A stretch of 64,000 nt of DNA, from contig NC_090730.1 in assembly GCF_036898095.1 (NCBI RefSeq), positions 32,948,761-33,012,760 on the forward strand. Direction: 5' to 3'. Of the stretch, positions 51,006 to 61,431 are shown piece after piece. The notes beneath the pieces are model-generated. The model ran no database searches. It was not told the DNA's origin and saw nothing but the letters and a program-made list of their open reading frames with translations. The stretch is from Palaemon carinicauda (taxonomy: Eukaryota; Arthropoda; Malacostraca; Decapoda; Palaemonidae). How positions within the stretch are numbered: position 1 is the stretch's first letter; every line of letters begins with the position of its first letter. The position numbers were made by a program, and so were the translations under genes.

Positions 51006-52275
51006 CGCCTGTGTGGTAACCCGCTTGTTTGTGCTCTCGTGTTTTTGCCTTATTTTTCGTGGATTATGGCTTCTACATCGGTTTCCCAGGAGACACTGTC
51101 TATGTTAAGTACCAAGCTATGTTTTGCTGTGTTTTGAGCAATCTAGACCGTTTAATATTTAAATTATAGGAGTTTATTCTCTTCGATCATCTCGGTCTTG
51201 CTCGATTCCGTATACGGTTGGTACTCCTGTTTTGAGAGCTTTTAGTTTCACTCGCGGTGTTACTAAGTGTATTATTTTTATTATTAGTTTAAATTTTTAT
51301 ATGTTTTATTGTGGATATTCATTATTTAGCGTTTAGAAACCTTGTGGTTCATATTTAGGGCCGATATCAGATTACGTATCGTAGATGGCTTGCCGACCTT
51401 CGTTACTGGGCGGCAATTTTTATTATTTAAGCCATCAGGATGTTGTCCTTCGGGATTTATTCATTATTTCGCATGCCTTGCCCTAATTTTTTATGTGTAT
51501 ATTTATATATTTTTCAACGCTATTTCTTTTATAATGAATATTTGTGCTTATTACTCCGTATGATCTGTTTTGGTAGTGTTTGGGGATCGTCAGTTGGTAG
51601 CCCTGCTGCTCCGTATCACGTGATCCTCCCCCAAGCTCCCCCTCTCGCTAGGTTGGTGGCTAGGCTTCTCTCCCCCCTCCCCTAGGGGACCGTTGCCTTC
51701 CCTCCTTTTAGAGGGGGTAGTTCAGTGTTTATGGACTTTGTCCTCCGGGTGTCCCGGCGGTTTCGTCTCTGTCTAGACGGGTTGGCCACCGGTCAACAGA
51801 GTAGGATCCCGGTGCACCCTATTTTATATTCACCTATCACACTTTTATTACGTTATACGAAACCCTCCGGGTTCTGTTGGTGGTTCTTATCTACGGTTCC
51901 GCCCCCTCTTAATTTATAACAGTTACTATGATTATATATGACAGATCACTATCCCGGAGTTCCTATATGTATTAGTTTATGGATGTACTTTTATTTCCCG
52001 GTCCGGGGCTTAACCTCGCTCCGGGAAATCAGACACCATGTGTCTTAATTCTTTGTTGCATCCTTCTTTATGATCCCGGCTCGACCGGAATGGATAGTTA
52101 TACTCTAGTCTTAAGTTAGACTTATGTTTAGGCCCGGGTCCTCCGGACCCGCCCCTACTTAAGAGTATTACAGTTAAGCTCTAGTCTTAAGTTAGACTTA
52201 TGTTTAGTCCCGGGTCCTCCGGACCCGCCCCTACTTAAGAGAATTACAGTTTCTCATATACTATTCTTTTTATAG
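51006..52275 (+). other. DIRS C 5' leader
   Basis: Non-coding. A duplication of about 75 bp (CTAGTCTTAAGTTAGACTTA then TGTTTAG and CCCGGGTCCTCCGGACC) lies at about 52104-52170 and 52178-52245. A polypyrimidine-TATAG stretch directly precedes the gag ATG and could act as a splice acceptor. Confidence 0.6.
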
Positions 52276-52446
52276 ATGGTGCATTGTCAGACGACGGCCT
52301 GTGCGGCTGTTCTTCACCAGCCTTGTGGCCATACTGTGTGTAGGTCTTATGCCCTCTGCGGAGTTCAGCTGGAAGACATCGTAGTCTGGCACCCTGATAA
52401 TCGTATGGTCTGTTTTGACCTCATCACCACCCTTGGATCTGATTCG
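52276..52446 (+). CDS. DIRS C gag-like protein, exon 1
   Basis: 57 codons from ATG 52276. A Cys/His-rich start (MVHCQTTACAAVLHQPCGH, CRSYALCG) parallels the N-terminal cysteine cluster of elements A and D. It ends GSDS at a consensus donor (TCG^GTGAGT). Splicing to 52582 keeps the frame. Confidence 0.7.
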
Positions 52447-52581
52447 GTGAGTCCCGTTGGCTATGTTGTCTTTCTAATTATTTTACCTTTATTTGGTATA
52501 CATACACTATTTAGTAAGATTTCTATGGTCTTGAAGGACCTCCGGGAATCTTCCTTTCTGTAATTCCCACTATTATTTCAG
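52447..52581 (+). other. probable spliceosomal intron in DIRS C gag
   Basis: 135 bp, GTGAGT...TATTATTTCAG, AT-rich with an in-frame TAA (52561-52563). Unspliced, it truncates gag after 95 codons. Spliced, it joins two open blocks in phase 0. Confidence 0.7.
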
Positions 52582-54657
52582 GCATCCCCGGAGCAGAAGA
52601 CTGCGGCTCGGGCCACACTGAAAGTGTGGGTTGGGGGATTTGCCCGAAACGTGAAATCGAAACAGCCTTACGTCCTATCTGAAGACTACTGTGCTATGAT
52701 CTACCCTAATGCCAAGTCTTCAGCCGCTGTGGCTAGGCATGTTGCGGCACCCATCATTGCCGACATTGATGCCACTATTGCGGGATTCATTGACCAGGAA
52801 CAAGATCCGTTGGATGCCCCCGGAGATCTGGAAGACAATGTTGCCTCCTTGAACTTGGATGTGGAACCTATGTTGTTGGATGATCCGGATGCAGGTAGGG
52901 TGGTAGGTGAGGCAGGTGTTACCGGCGCTGAGATTCCTATCCTCAGCCCCGCTCTTTCTTCTTCATCTGATCTCTCTTCTTTCCATGGTTTTTCTGGGGA
53001 CCGCGATTCGTCTCACCGATCACACCCGGTTCCCCCCAAAGATAAGTCTATATCTAGAACTTTGCCAAAAGCTCGTAAGCCCCACAAGGCTTCCCGTAGT
53101 TCCAAATCGAATACAAACCCGTCATCTAAGGCTTCCGGCTCCTCTAAGTCTCACGACCCGGGAGTACAATCCGCCACCTCTGCTCCTAACCCGGGCCTTT
53201 CCGAATCAGCCATGCTTCGCATTGTGTCGGAGATGCAATCTAAGATTGTGTCGGAAATGCAGGCCAAGATGGACACGATGTTCTCTACCATTGGTCAGAG
53301 ACTTGGGGCATTAGAGCAGGGTGCTCCGGAACGAGTTCAAAGCTCTCTCATCCCGGATGCCTCTAAGCTTCCGCCGTTTACCAAGAATAACCCTTGGCGC
53401 ATGGCTCTTCATTCCCCATTCTCAGATGGGATGTTAACGTTGGAAGGTCTTGGTACTCGTCCACTAGAGGATTTTGAATTCTTTCCTCCTGGTCTCGCAT
53501 TTCCATTTCATGGTTATGCCAGGCTTACCGAGGAAGCTCTGGTTCGGCTGGATAAGGTCCCCAAAGAGACCGTCATTTTCCCAAAGGAACAAGCCCAATC
53601 TGTTTGGGCTAGGTTTCTGAATGATATAGGTTGCACCAATACCATGTTGACGCCTCATAAAAGTTCTTTCACAATGTTCTTAATGGACAAGAATACCGTG
53701 ACTCCATGCGTCAATAAGATTGCAGAGCTTGCTTTTCAATATGCTCTGGAGGAGAAGCCCTTGCCTCCCATCCGAGAGGTAGATCCGATCTCCCTCCTTC
53801 TTCCTTCAGGTAATGAGTGTTGGGACAATGTCCATACCACCTTTACTTCTGGCAAGCTAACAGCGGACTGTGCGTCAGTAATGTTTAGTGAACGGCTTCC
53901 CTGTCTCCCGGAATCCCTTATTAAACAGGAGTATGATTCCCGCCTACGTGTTGGTCGAACTTTGAACTTGGCCACGTCTACGGAGTCGATAGCCTTAACT
54001 TATGATACTGAGAGTATCTTTAAGTCTCTCAATAAGGCTACTTTGCAGTCGTTATATTTTGACTTGTATGACTTTGCTCTTGCTAAACGTAGGTGCCGCA
54101 AACACGTCCTGGCTGAGGCGACTATTAGGCACGAGCCGAATAAACTTATCCGGTCCTCTTGTTGGGGTCCAAATCTTTTCCCTGAGCATCTTGTGGAGGA
54201 AGTCTTGGCAGAGGCTACTAGAGTTAATCAGAGCCTTAAAGCCCATTGGGGTTTGACTCCTAAGCGGAAATATGATCCCGCAAGTTACCAAGCCCGGGGT
54301 AGGAAGAGGCTCCGCCCGTATACCTCCACTCAGTTCCGGCAACAGCAGAGTAGCTCGTCCGTTTTCCGGCAGCCTCTTCCTCCATCTCCTGCTGTTCCTG
54401 CACAGCCTTCCACCTCTCAGGCTCCTTCCTCGGACGACTATGTCACCGTTCTGCTCCCTAAGAGCCAGCTTCCCGGTGCCTCCACCACCTCTCCAGCCTT
54501 TAACCAATCTTATGAGGCTCAAGGCTCTTCCCAGGGTTATAACAGAGGTAGAGGCTACCACCGTGGTTCACACCAGAACAGAGGTAGAGGTAGATTCTTT
54601 CACAAGGGAAAGAACTTCCGAGGCGGACGTGGAGGCAACTCCTCAAGCCAATACTGA
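52582..54657 (+). CDS. DIRS C gag-like protein, exon 2
   Basis: 691 codons (ASPEQKTAARATLKVWVGGF onward). An acidic stretch is followed by a Ser/Lys-rich linker (about 130-190 of the exon), then a short coiled-coil-like MLRIVSEMQSKIVSEMQAKM. The conserved gag core follows (FPFHGYARLTEEALVRLDKV through NPWRM to RRCRKHVLAEATIRHEPNKL), and then a Gly/Arg tail (YNRGRGYHRGSHQNRGRGRF). It probably binds RNA. It overlaps the RT frame by 386 nt. Confidence 0.85.
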   Translation, partial: ASPEQKTAARATLKVWVGGFARNVKSKQPYVLSEDYCAMIYPNAKSSAAVARHVAAPIIADIDATIAGFIDQEQDPLDAPGDLEDNVASLNLDVEPMLLDDPDAGRVVGEAGVTGAEIPILSPALSSSSDLSSFHGFSGDRDSSHRSHPVPPKDKSISRTLPKARKPHKASRSSKSNTNPSSKASGSSKSHDPGVQSATSAPNPGLSESAMLRIVSEMQSKIVSEMQAKMDTMFSTIGQRLGALEQGAPERVQSSLIPDASKLPPFTKNNPWRMALHSPFSDGMLTLEGLGTRPLEDFEFFPPGLAFPFHGYARLTEEALVRLDKVPKETVIFPKEQAQSVWARFLNDIGCTNTMLTPHKSSFTMFLMDKNTVTPCVNKIAELAFQYALEEKPLPPIREVDPISLLLPSGNECWDNVHTTFTSGKLTADCASVMFSERLPCLPESLIKQEYDSRLRVGRTLNLATSTESIALTYDTESIFKSLNKATLQSLYFDLYDFALAKRRCRKHVLAEATIRHEPNKLIRSSCWGPNLFPEHLVEEVLAEATRVNQSLKAHWGLTPKRKYDPASYQARGRKRLRPYTSTQFRQQQSSSSVFRQPLPPSPAVPAQPSTSQAPSSDDYVTVLLPKSQLPGASTTSPAFNQSYEAQGSSQGYNRGRGYHRGSHQNRGRGRFFHKGKNFRGGRGGNSSSQY

Positions 54658-56488
54658 GGTGCAGCGGGTAGGGGGGAGGCTTTATGCCTTCCGCAACAAA
54701 TGGAGGTTCAGTCCCTGGGCTTTCAGTATCATCTCCAAGGGACTGGGGTGGAGTTGGATTCAAGGACCTCCTCCACCGAACAGATTTCATCAGCATTCCA
54801 CTCCGGACCTAGTCGAATTTGTCCAGGACCTGTTACAAAAGAACGCCATACAAGAAACGAAACACCTGAAGTTTCAGGGTCGGCTGTTCAGTGTCCCGAA
54901 GAAGGATTCGGACAAGAGAAGAGTGATTCTAGACCTATCCCTTCTCAACTTGTCCATTCAATGCGACAAGTTTCGAATGCTTACCGTCTCGCAGGTGCGG
55001 ACCTTACTTCCCCGTAGGGCCGTCACTACCTCTATCGATCTTACAGACGCCTATTATCACGTCCCGATAGCGAGACACTTCCGTCCGTATCTAGGCTTCC
55101 GCCTAGGAAACAAAAATTACTCCTTCAAGGTGATGCCTTTCGGGCTCAACATCGCCCCAAGGATCTTCACAAAGTTAGCAGAAGTTGCTGTTCAGGAACT
55201 CAGAAATCAAGGGATTCAAGTAGTAGCCTATCTGGACGACTGGCTCATTTGGTCAGACACCTCCCAAAATTGCCTAAAAGCCACTCACAGAGTCATCCAA
55301 TACCTTCAATCTCTAGGCTTCCAGATCAACTTCAAGAAGTCCCGTCTTCTTCCGAAATCAAAGTTCCAATGGCTCGGCCTGCAATGGGATCTTATATCTC
55401 ACACTCTGTGTCTTCCCAAACCCAAGAGGTTAGAGATTGCAATGAACACCAAACGCTTTCTCAAAGACAAAGTAAGTTCCAGACGACTCCAAGAGAGGAT
55501 CCTAGGGTCCCTTCAATTTGCTTCAGTGACGGATCTACTTCTGAAAGCAAAATTGAAAGATATCAATCGTGTCTGGCGTTCGAGGGCGAACCGGAAGCTC
55601 CGTGACAGGAAAGTCCGCCTTCCTCCCATTCTCCGGGAAAGACTTCTACCTTGGACAAGGGCCAACAATCTGTCAAAGTCAGTTCCCCTTCGATTTCCGC
55701 CTCCGAAGTTAATCATTCACACGGACGCATCCCTATCAGGTTGGGGAGGCTATTCTCAGCTCAGGAAAGTTCAAGGTCTTTGGTCTCCCTTATTCCGCCA
55801 ATTCCACATCAATGTGCTGGAGGCCATGGCAGTTCTTCTAACCCTGAAACGTCTCGCTCCATCCAAGAGACAACACCTTCGTCTGGTTCTCGACAGCGAA
55901 GTGGTGGTCCGCTGCCTCAACAGAGGCGGATCAAAATCAGGGCCTCTGAACCATGTTCTAGTAGCCATATTCTCCCTAGCAGCTTCGAACCGTTGGCATC
56001 TTTCAGCTGTCCACCTGGCGGGAGTCCGGAACGTAGTTGCAGACGCCTTGTCCCGGACCTCCCCTCTAGAATCGGAATGGTCACTCGATCTAAAGTCATT
56101 CCGGTGGATTCTCTCTCGGGTTCCGGGTCTCCAAGTGGACCTCTTCGCCACGGAGTCCAACCACAAATTGAGAGTATATGTGGCGCCCAATCTAGACCCT
56201 CAGGCCTACGCCACAGACGCCATGTCACAGAATTGGGACATCTGGGAAAGGATTTATCTCTTTCCCCCGGTGAATCTTTTACTGAAAGTCCTAGACAAAC
56301 TGAGATCCTTCAAGGGACGAGTAGCCTTGGTCGCACCCAACTGGCCCAAGAGCAATTGGTACCCTCTCCTGCGAGAGTTGAGACTACATCCTCACCCGAT
56401 ACCCAATCCGGTTCTGTCTCAGATAGTACAAACACGCGTTGTGTACGCTTTCTCAAACATTCAGAGCGCCCTAACTTTCTGCGGTTAA
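54272..56488 (+). CDS. DIRS C reverse transcriptase-RNase H (with MT-like region)
   Basis: A 738-aa frame, +1 to gag as in element A. RT: RLFSVPKKDSDKRRVILDLS, TSIDLTDAYYHVPIARHF (motif A), VMPFGLNIAPRIFTKL (motif B), VVAYLDDWLIWSDTS (motif C, near residue 320), FQWLGLQWD. RNase H: LIIHTDASLSGWGGYSQL near 485, LRLVLDSEVVVRCLNRGG, VVADALSRTS. The Dam-methylase-like segment follows (LQVDLFATESNHK, YLFPPVNLLLKVLDKL). It ends TGC GGT TAA, with the recombinase frame starting immediately in the +1 frame. No lesion is seen. Confidence 0.9.
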   Translation: MIPQVTKPGVGRGSARIPPLSSGNSRVARPFSGSLFLHLLLFLHSLPPLRLLPRTTMSPFCSLRASFPVPPPPLQPLTNLMRLKALPRVITEVEATTVVHTRTEVEVDSFTRERTSEADVEATPQANTEVQRVGGRLYAFRNKWRFSPWAFSIISKGLGWSWIQGPPPPNRFHQHSTPDLVEFVQDLLQKNAIQETKHLKFQGRLFSVPKKDSDKRRVILDLSLLNLSIQCDKFRMLTVSQVRTLLPRRAVTTSIDLTDAYYHVPIARHFRPYLGFRLGNKNYSFKVMPFGLNIAPRIFTKLAEVAVQELRNQGIQVVAYLDDWLIWSDTSQNCLKATHRVIQYLQSLGFQINFKKSRLLPKSKFQWLGLQWDLISHTLCLPKPKRLEIAMNTKRFLKDKVSSRRLQERILGSLQFASVTDLLLKAKLKDINRVWRSRANRKLRDRKVRLPPILRERLLPWTRANNLSKSVPLRFPPPKLIIHTDASLSGWGGYSQLRKVQGLWSPLFRQFHINVLEAMAVLLTLKRLAPSKRQHLRLVLDSEVVVRCLNRGGSKSGPLNHVLVAIFSLAASNRWHLSAVHLAGVRNVVADALSRTSPLESEWSLDLKSFRWILSRVPGLQVDLFATESNHKLRVYVAPNLDPQAYATDAMSQNWDIWERIYLFPPVNLLLKVLDKLRSFKGRVALVAPNWPKSNWYPLLRELRLHPHPIPNPVLSQIVQTRVVYAFSNIQSALTFCG

Positions 56489-56489
56489 A

Positions 56490-57347
56490 AAGTTGGCTAA
56501 ATTTTTGATAGACTCAGACGTACACTGTATGAACTTGAACCTTACAGTCACTTTCTTTAGAACTTTATTAGAATCAGGTCTGGCAGCCAATACTATCACC
56601 ACTATTAAATCTGCCTTGAAAAAGATCTTCCTAGTGGGTTTTAACATAGACTTAACCGACTCTTTGTTAGCTTCAATTCCGAAAGCCTGTGCCAGACTGA
56701 AACCGGTTACTCGTCCTACCCCGGTTACCTGGTTCCTTAATGATGTACTCAAATTGGCTTCTGATACCATTAACAGTTCTTGTGATTACATTCCCCTTCT
56801 CAGGAAAACACTTTTCCTGGTGAGTTTGGCTTCCGGGGCAAGAATTTCTGAACTGGTAGCTTTGTCAAGAGACCCGGGTCATATTGAGTTCCTTCCTTCG
56901 GGAGAGGTCCTTCTTTCACCTAACAAATTCTTTTTAGCTAAGAACGAAGACCCTCAGAACAGATGGTCCTCCTGGAAAATTGTTCCCCTCACGCAAGATC
57001 CGTCTCTGTGCCCTGTTACTACTCTTAAGTCTTATTTATCCCGGACCTCCTCTAACTCCTCGGGGCCTCTATTCGTTAGAGAATAAGGCGGTACCATTAC
57101 CATTAAAGGGATCAGGCAACAAATTTTGTATTTTATTAAACAAGCTAGCCCTGACTCTTTTCCTCTTGCACATGATATCAGAGCGGTTGCTACTTCGGTG
57201 AACTTTTTTCACCACATGAATTTTACGGATCTTTCTAGGTATACAGGGTGGAAGTCACCGTCAGTGTTCAAGAAACACTATCTTAAACATTTGGAAGCCC
57301 TTAAATTTCCTACAGTAGCTGCAGGGAGCGTAGTTACCCCCAGGTAA
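56490..57347 (+). pseudogene. DIRS C tyrosine recombinase with one stop
   Basis: One frame from 56475 to 57347 except TAA at 57084-57086. N-terminal domain: TFFRTLLESGLAANTITTIK. Catalytic Arg: SLASGARISELVAL. After the stop: LAHDIRAVATSVNFF (His-x-x-Arg), TGWKSPSVFKKHYLKHLEAL (Trp and Tyr nucleophile). The stop separates the first Arg from the remaining catalytic residues, so this copy should be inactive unless read through. The first ATG in frame is 56533. Confidence 0.85.
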
Positions 57348-57669
57348 CTCACATGTTAATTCCTTGTCATTTTATCTCTCCCCCTTACCTGCCTCATTTA
57401 TACCCTATTTGTATTCGTTGGTTTCGCACCTGATTACTATTACTATATTTGTAAATTTTTGACTCCTGAGTATCTGTATATATCATCACTCACGGCATTA
57501 TTATACCTTACCTTTTTTGTCAATTGTTCTACCAAGTGGATTTATGTTCTTTTTAAGATACCCTTATAGCTGTTTTTGGCACTCATCTCTGATTAAAGCA
57601 ACTTGTATTTCCCTTATGTTTATGTTTTTTCCTTTATTTTGCAAGTTTGGTGACATTTCTCTTGTATAT
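57348..57669 (+). other. DIRS C 3' untranslated region
   Basis: AT-rich, no feature seen. Confidence 0.6.
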
Positions 57670-57761
57670 ATTCACTGGCCGGCACAGGTTCAAGCCCAGA
57701 AAAGGGATTTTGACGTAGGAAAAATCTATTTCTGGGCGAGGGACCTGTGCCGCCCAGTGAA
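57670..57761 (+). other. DIRS C internal complementary region
   Basis: 57670-57703 is the reverse complement of the left terminus 50728-50761 (34 nt). 57702-57761 is the reverse complement of the right terminus 58044-58103 (60 nt). Confidence 0.93.
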
Positions 57762-57801
57762 CCCTCCCAGCTCCTCTCCCTTGGAGTCCCCAAACTTTGG
57801 G

Positions 57802-58103
57802 TGCTAAGGAGTTGGGTTCTGAGCGGATGCAGAGTTGGTGGTGCCGAGTGAGGTTGAACGGCTCTCCTCTATTGGGGTCTTTGTCGTGGATGAATCTAAA
57901 TAGTGCGGGACCTCTGGATTATACACCCAATTCTATACCGACACCAATAGGTGAGCGAGCTAGTTAACCTAGCACTCCTTTACATTTTTTCTCTGGTATA
58001 TTTAGCAGTAAATTACCTAAGAATAAGTGCTAATAGGAGCTTATTCACTGGGCGGCACAGGTCCCTCGCCCAGAAATAGATTTTTCCTACGTCAAAATCC
58101 CTT
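57802..58103 (-). repeat. DIRS C right inverted terminal repeat
   Basis: Reverse complement of the left repeat, with a longer and different outer edge (CCTCGCCCAGAAATAGA and on, to TCAAAATCCCTT). Confidence 0.92.
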
Positions 58104-58350
58104 ATATACCTCAAGCTCCTTATACACCTCAAGCTCCTTATTGGACAAGTAGCAGAAATTTGAGGGCACTGTTACCCGGTTTTAGTCTGCGTGAATGAAA
58201 AGATTTGACTGGCTCTTATTCTTTTCTTCATCCTACCCTCTCGTGGGGAAATCAGCAGCCTGCGTTCTCAGCATAGCTGACCTCAAACCCCTGCGGGTAA
58301 ACCATGCTTCCTTGTATTCCTAGTATTAAGACTACAGTGAACCCTCGTTT
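58104..58350 (+). pseudogene. DIRS B 3' remainder
   Basis: Continues element B after the C insertion. Short readings such as YWTSSRNLRALLPGFSLRE resemble the untranslated or terminal part of the family. The right terminal repeat of B is not seen; the next repeat cuts it off. Confidence 0.5.
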
Positions 58351-58930
58351 ATCGGGGTAGATAGGTTCCAAACCTGGCCGCGGTAGCTGAAAATCCGCGA
58401 AGTAGGGACACCATATTTACATATTTAATTAATATGTATATTCAGACTTTTAAAACCTTCCGTTTACATAGTACTGTTAACAAACTACCCTTTAATGTAC
58501 AGAACACTTAATGCATGTACTACAGTACCCTAAACTAAAACAGGCACAAATATTAAAGGCGATTTTATATCATGCGTTTCCTAAACACGCCAAAAAGCAC
58601 GATAAAAAGTGACAACCAATGTTTTGTTTACGTTTATCTCTGATCATAATGAAGAAACAGACGCATTTACACATCTGTGTATAGGTTAGTTTTTGCATCG
58701 ACAGCAATCTTACCAAGTATTGATTATATGTTGATTTTGTTATTACCAATGTTTTACTTAATTTTTCTTAGGACTTCCAAATAAATGAAATGAATGCCAT
58801 TTATATAATGTTTTTCTTTATGACGCCACCTGAAACGGAAACCTTCCATTCGTTTACTGTACGCTCCATCTTCGATCGTAATAAACAAACGAAGGCATTA
58901 AACGCACATGATGAAAGTGATAAATAATGA
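58351..58930. repeat. dispersed non-coding repeat
   Basis: Starts GTGAACCCTCGTTTATCGGG and includes GCTGAAAATCCGCGAAGTAG. This opening resembles a widespread arthropod MITE-like family that I recall; there is only one copy in this window, so it is not provable here. No coding capacity. Confidence 0.5.
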
Positions 58931-59247
58931 TTTGTTCCGTAACCGAAATACAAACCACGCTATTTACAGAGGGTTTACCTTTTAGCGCAGCTGAAATAAC
59001 GAGCCAATGGTTTTAACGAGGGTTAATTACCCCCGCGCTAGTAAGCGGGGGGTGGGGAAAGGTAGCTTGCTACCCCTCCCCCCTCCACACACCGGTGACT
59101 TGCTTCACTTCACTTTTGGCTCGGCGGTGATCAGACGTGTCTGCTCATCGTCCTCGTGACAGCCTTTAATTTTCTGCTTTTTCTTTTCAGCGTGTGTGTT
59201 GGTTGGAAGTTGACCTTCATTATTTTTTTTTTTGTTTCCTCTTTACA

Positions 59248-61431
59248 ATGCATACATGCCCTGGAGTTGCCGGCCGTCCTTGTGGGACTTTCATGTCGGA
59301 CGTAACTACGGATCCGCACACCCTCTGCCCTCAATGTCGGGGCCGACGGTGTGACCAGGAGAACGTGCCGTGAGTGCAGGGAGTGGTCTGCCTCCCAGTG
59401 GGAGAGGTTTGGCCGTCGGCGTAAGAAGAAGTCCAAGAGAGACCGTTCTCCTCCGGGGTTAGCCTTGAAGGAGGAAGGTTCTCGGGACTCTTCTTCCGCC
59501 GCCCAAACCTCCTCCGAAGCTCCCCCTCGTCCGCCTCCTAAGGAGAGTCGGCCGAGTGGGAGCGCAGGCCCTTGTTCTGTTTCCCGACCTTCGGTGGGGG
59601 GAGAGGGCGTTGCCTCCCATAGCAAGGCGGTTCCCCCTCCTCCTCCGGGGGAGGTTATTGATAATGCCTTAACCAATGATGATCTTTTACAGATTTGGTC
59701 GTCCCTGGGGCTTAAGGGCTTGCCCTCCAGGGTCGCTTTAATTGACCTTGTCTCGTTGGGGGCCGCTGTTAAGCAGTCGCCGGCGGTAGCAGAGGTAGAC
59801 CCTCTGTCTATTGTCGACGTCGTGGTGACAGAGGCCTCCGACGTGGCTGGGCAATCCGCCGCAGGTGCTGTTGCGGATGATGGTGCTTTAGGCTCTCCTC
59901 CCCCTTCCGTACATCCTTCGAAGGGGGAAGTGAGTCCTTCGGTCTCTGCTGCTGCTCAGCTTCCTTCTGAGGGAAGTGCTTTGACGGAGACTCCCCTTCG
60001 GAGGACCGATGGTCCCGACGATCTTCCCCGAGGCCGCCTCCGCCGTAAGGCTCACCGTCCGCTACGCCACAAGGGCCTCCCTCCCCCTTACAGGGGGACT
60101 AAGAGGCGCCTTTTTGGGTCTTCGTCTTCCGGGGGGGACTCTCCTCGTCAGCCTCAACCTACAGCTCCGCCTTCCTTGAACCTCTCTGCAGACCGTTCAC
60201 TATATCCTGCCAGATCTTCGCCTTCTGGAGAACTCGTCACCCGACGGGCAACGGTCCCTTCGGGGCTAAGGGATCCTTCCCTTCCTCGAACAGTGCTAAC
60301 GCACAGGCGCTCTCCTGCTCGCCAGCGCTCTCCTGATCTTCAGCGCTCTCCTGCTCGCTGACTCTCCCCTGCTCGTCGGCTCTCTCCTGATGTTCGCCCT
60401 CCTCGCCAGCGCTCTCTTGCTCGTCAGCTCTCTTCTGAGCGTCAGCGCTCATTTGAGGACCATCGCCCTGCGGTCTCTGACCACCCTATAGAACCTGCTG
60501 AGCTCCCTGCTCACCATCTGCCTGGTCCTGTGGCTACGCAACATCGTGCTGCGCGTGTGTCAAAAACACATGTTCGCCAACGCGCCAGCGATCTTCCAGT
60601 TCCTGCTCGTGAACGCACCGCACCTCCTGCCGCGCCACCTGCCCTTTCACATGACACGCGTCGACCTTCTGCTCGCCAGCGTTCACCTGCTTGCCAGCGC
60701 GCACAGGCGATCTTAGTATCGCCTATTCAACGGCGACAGCCGGCGCGCCAACGTTCTCCAGCTCTCCTGAAGGAACATGGTTCGCCAGCTTCTAGCTCGC
60801 CATCACGCGATCGCCCTCCTGCGCATGCTGCTCGCCATCGCTCGCCATTGCACGAACGCCCTCCTGCGCATGCTGATCACCATCGCACCCCATCTCGCGA
60901 TCGCCCACCTGCGCATGCTGCTCGCCATCACGCGATCGCCTTCCTGCGCATGCTGCTCGCCATCGCTCACCATTGCACGATCGCCCTCCTGCGCATGCTG
61001 ATCACCATCGCACCCCATCACGCCGTCATTCACCTGCGCATGCTGCTCGCCATCGATTGCCATTGCGCGGTCATTCACCTGCGCATGCTGCTCGCCATCG
61101 CTCGCCAACGCGTCAACATGCCACATCACGCCATCGCCAACCTGAGCGACCGCACTCACCAGCTCTTCATCGATCGCCTGTGGATCTAAATCGCCAGCGG
61201 TCTTCCTCACTCTCGCGGCAGCGCGTTTCCTCGCCGTCGCGCCAACGCTTGCGTTCGCCGCCTCGGACACGCGTTCATTTACCTGCCCACCCTCGCGCCC
61301 ACTCGCCTGCGCGCCCGCGCGATCATTCGCCTACGCGACCGCTCGCCTGCGCACCCGCGCGATCGCTCCCCCGCGCGACCATTCGCCCTCGCGCGACCAT
61401 CGTTAGCGGCGAATTCCGCAGCCGGTGGTAG
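59248..61431 (+). pseudogene. DIRS D gag N-terminal part and Arg/Ser-Pro hinge, broken
   Basis: ATG 59248 starts MHTCPGVAGRPCG then DPHTLCPQCRGRRC, the cysteine cluster shared with element A. A 1-nt shift near 59345 moves to the frame that continues TCRECREWS. A TGA at 60359-60361 follows. A further frame change near 60935 lies in the repeat tract and another near 61420 leads to the gag core. The hinge is rich in RQRSPAR-type units and seven 39-45-bp units. Confidence 0.75.
60800..61110 (+). repeat. coding tandem repeat in DIRS D gag
   Basis: Seven copies of CTGCGCATGCTGMTCRCCAT-type units at roughly 37-45-bp spacing, interspersed with GATCGCCC words. In the gag frame they encode PPAHAARHRSP-like blocks. 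Confidence 0.85.

Larger units (their letters stand above)
50728..58103 (+). mobile_element. DIRS element C, structurally complete
   Basis: 7.38 kb with inverted terminal repeats of about 280-300 bp, an ICR, gag with an intron, an open RT-RNase H and a recombinase carrying one stop. It is inserted in the 3' end of element B's recombinase relic. It has a different terminal sequence from element A, so it is a second DIRS family. No TSD is seen. Confidence 0.92.

Noticed and set aside
60777..61110. Regularly spaced repeats resembling a CRISPR array
   Set aside because: The units lie in the gag coding tract, the intervening segments are themselves similar to one another, and the DNA is eukaryotic.
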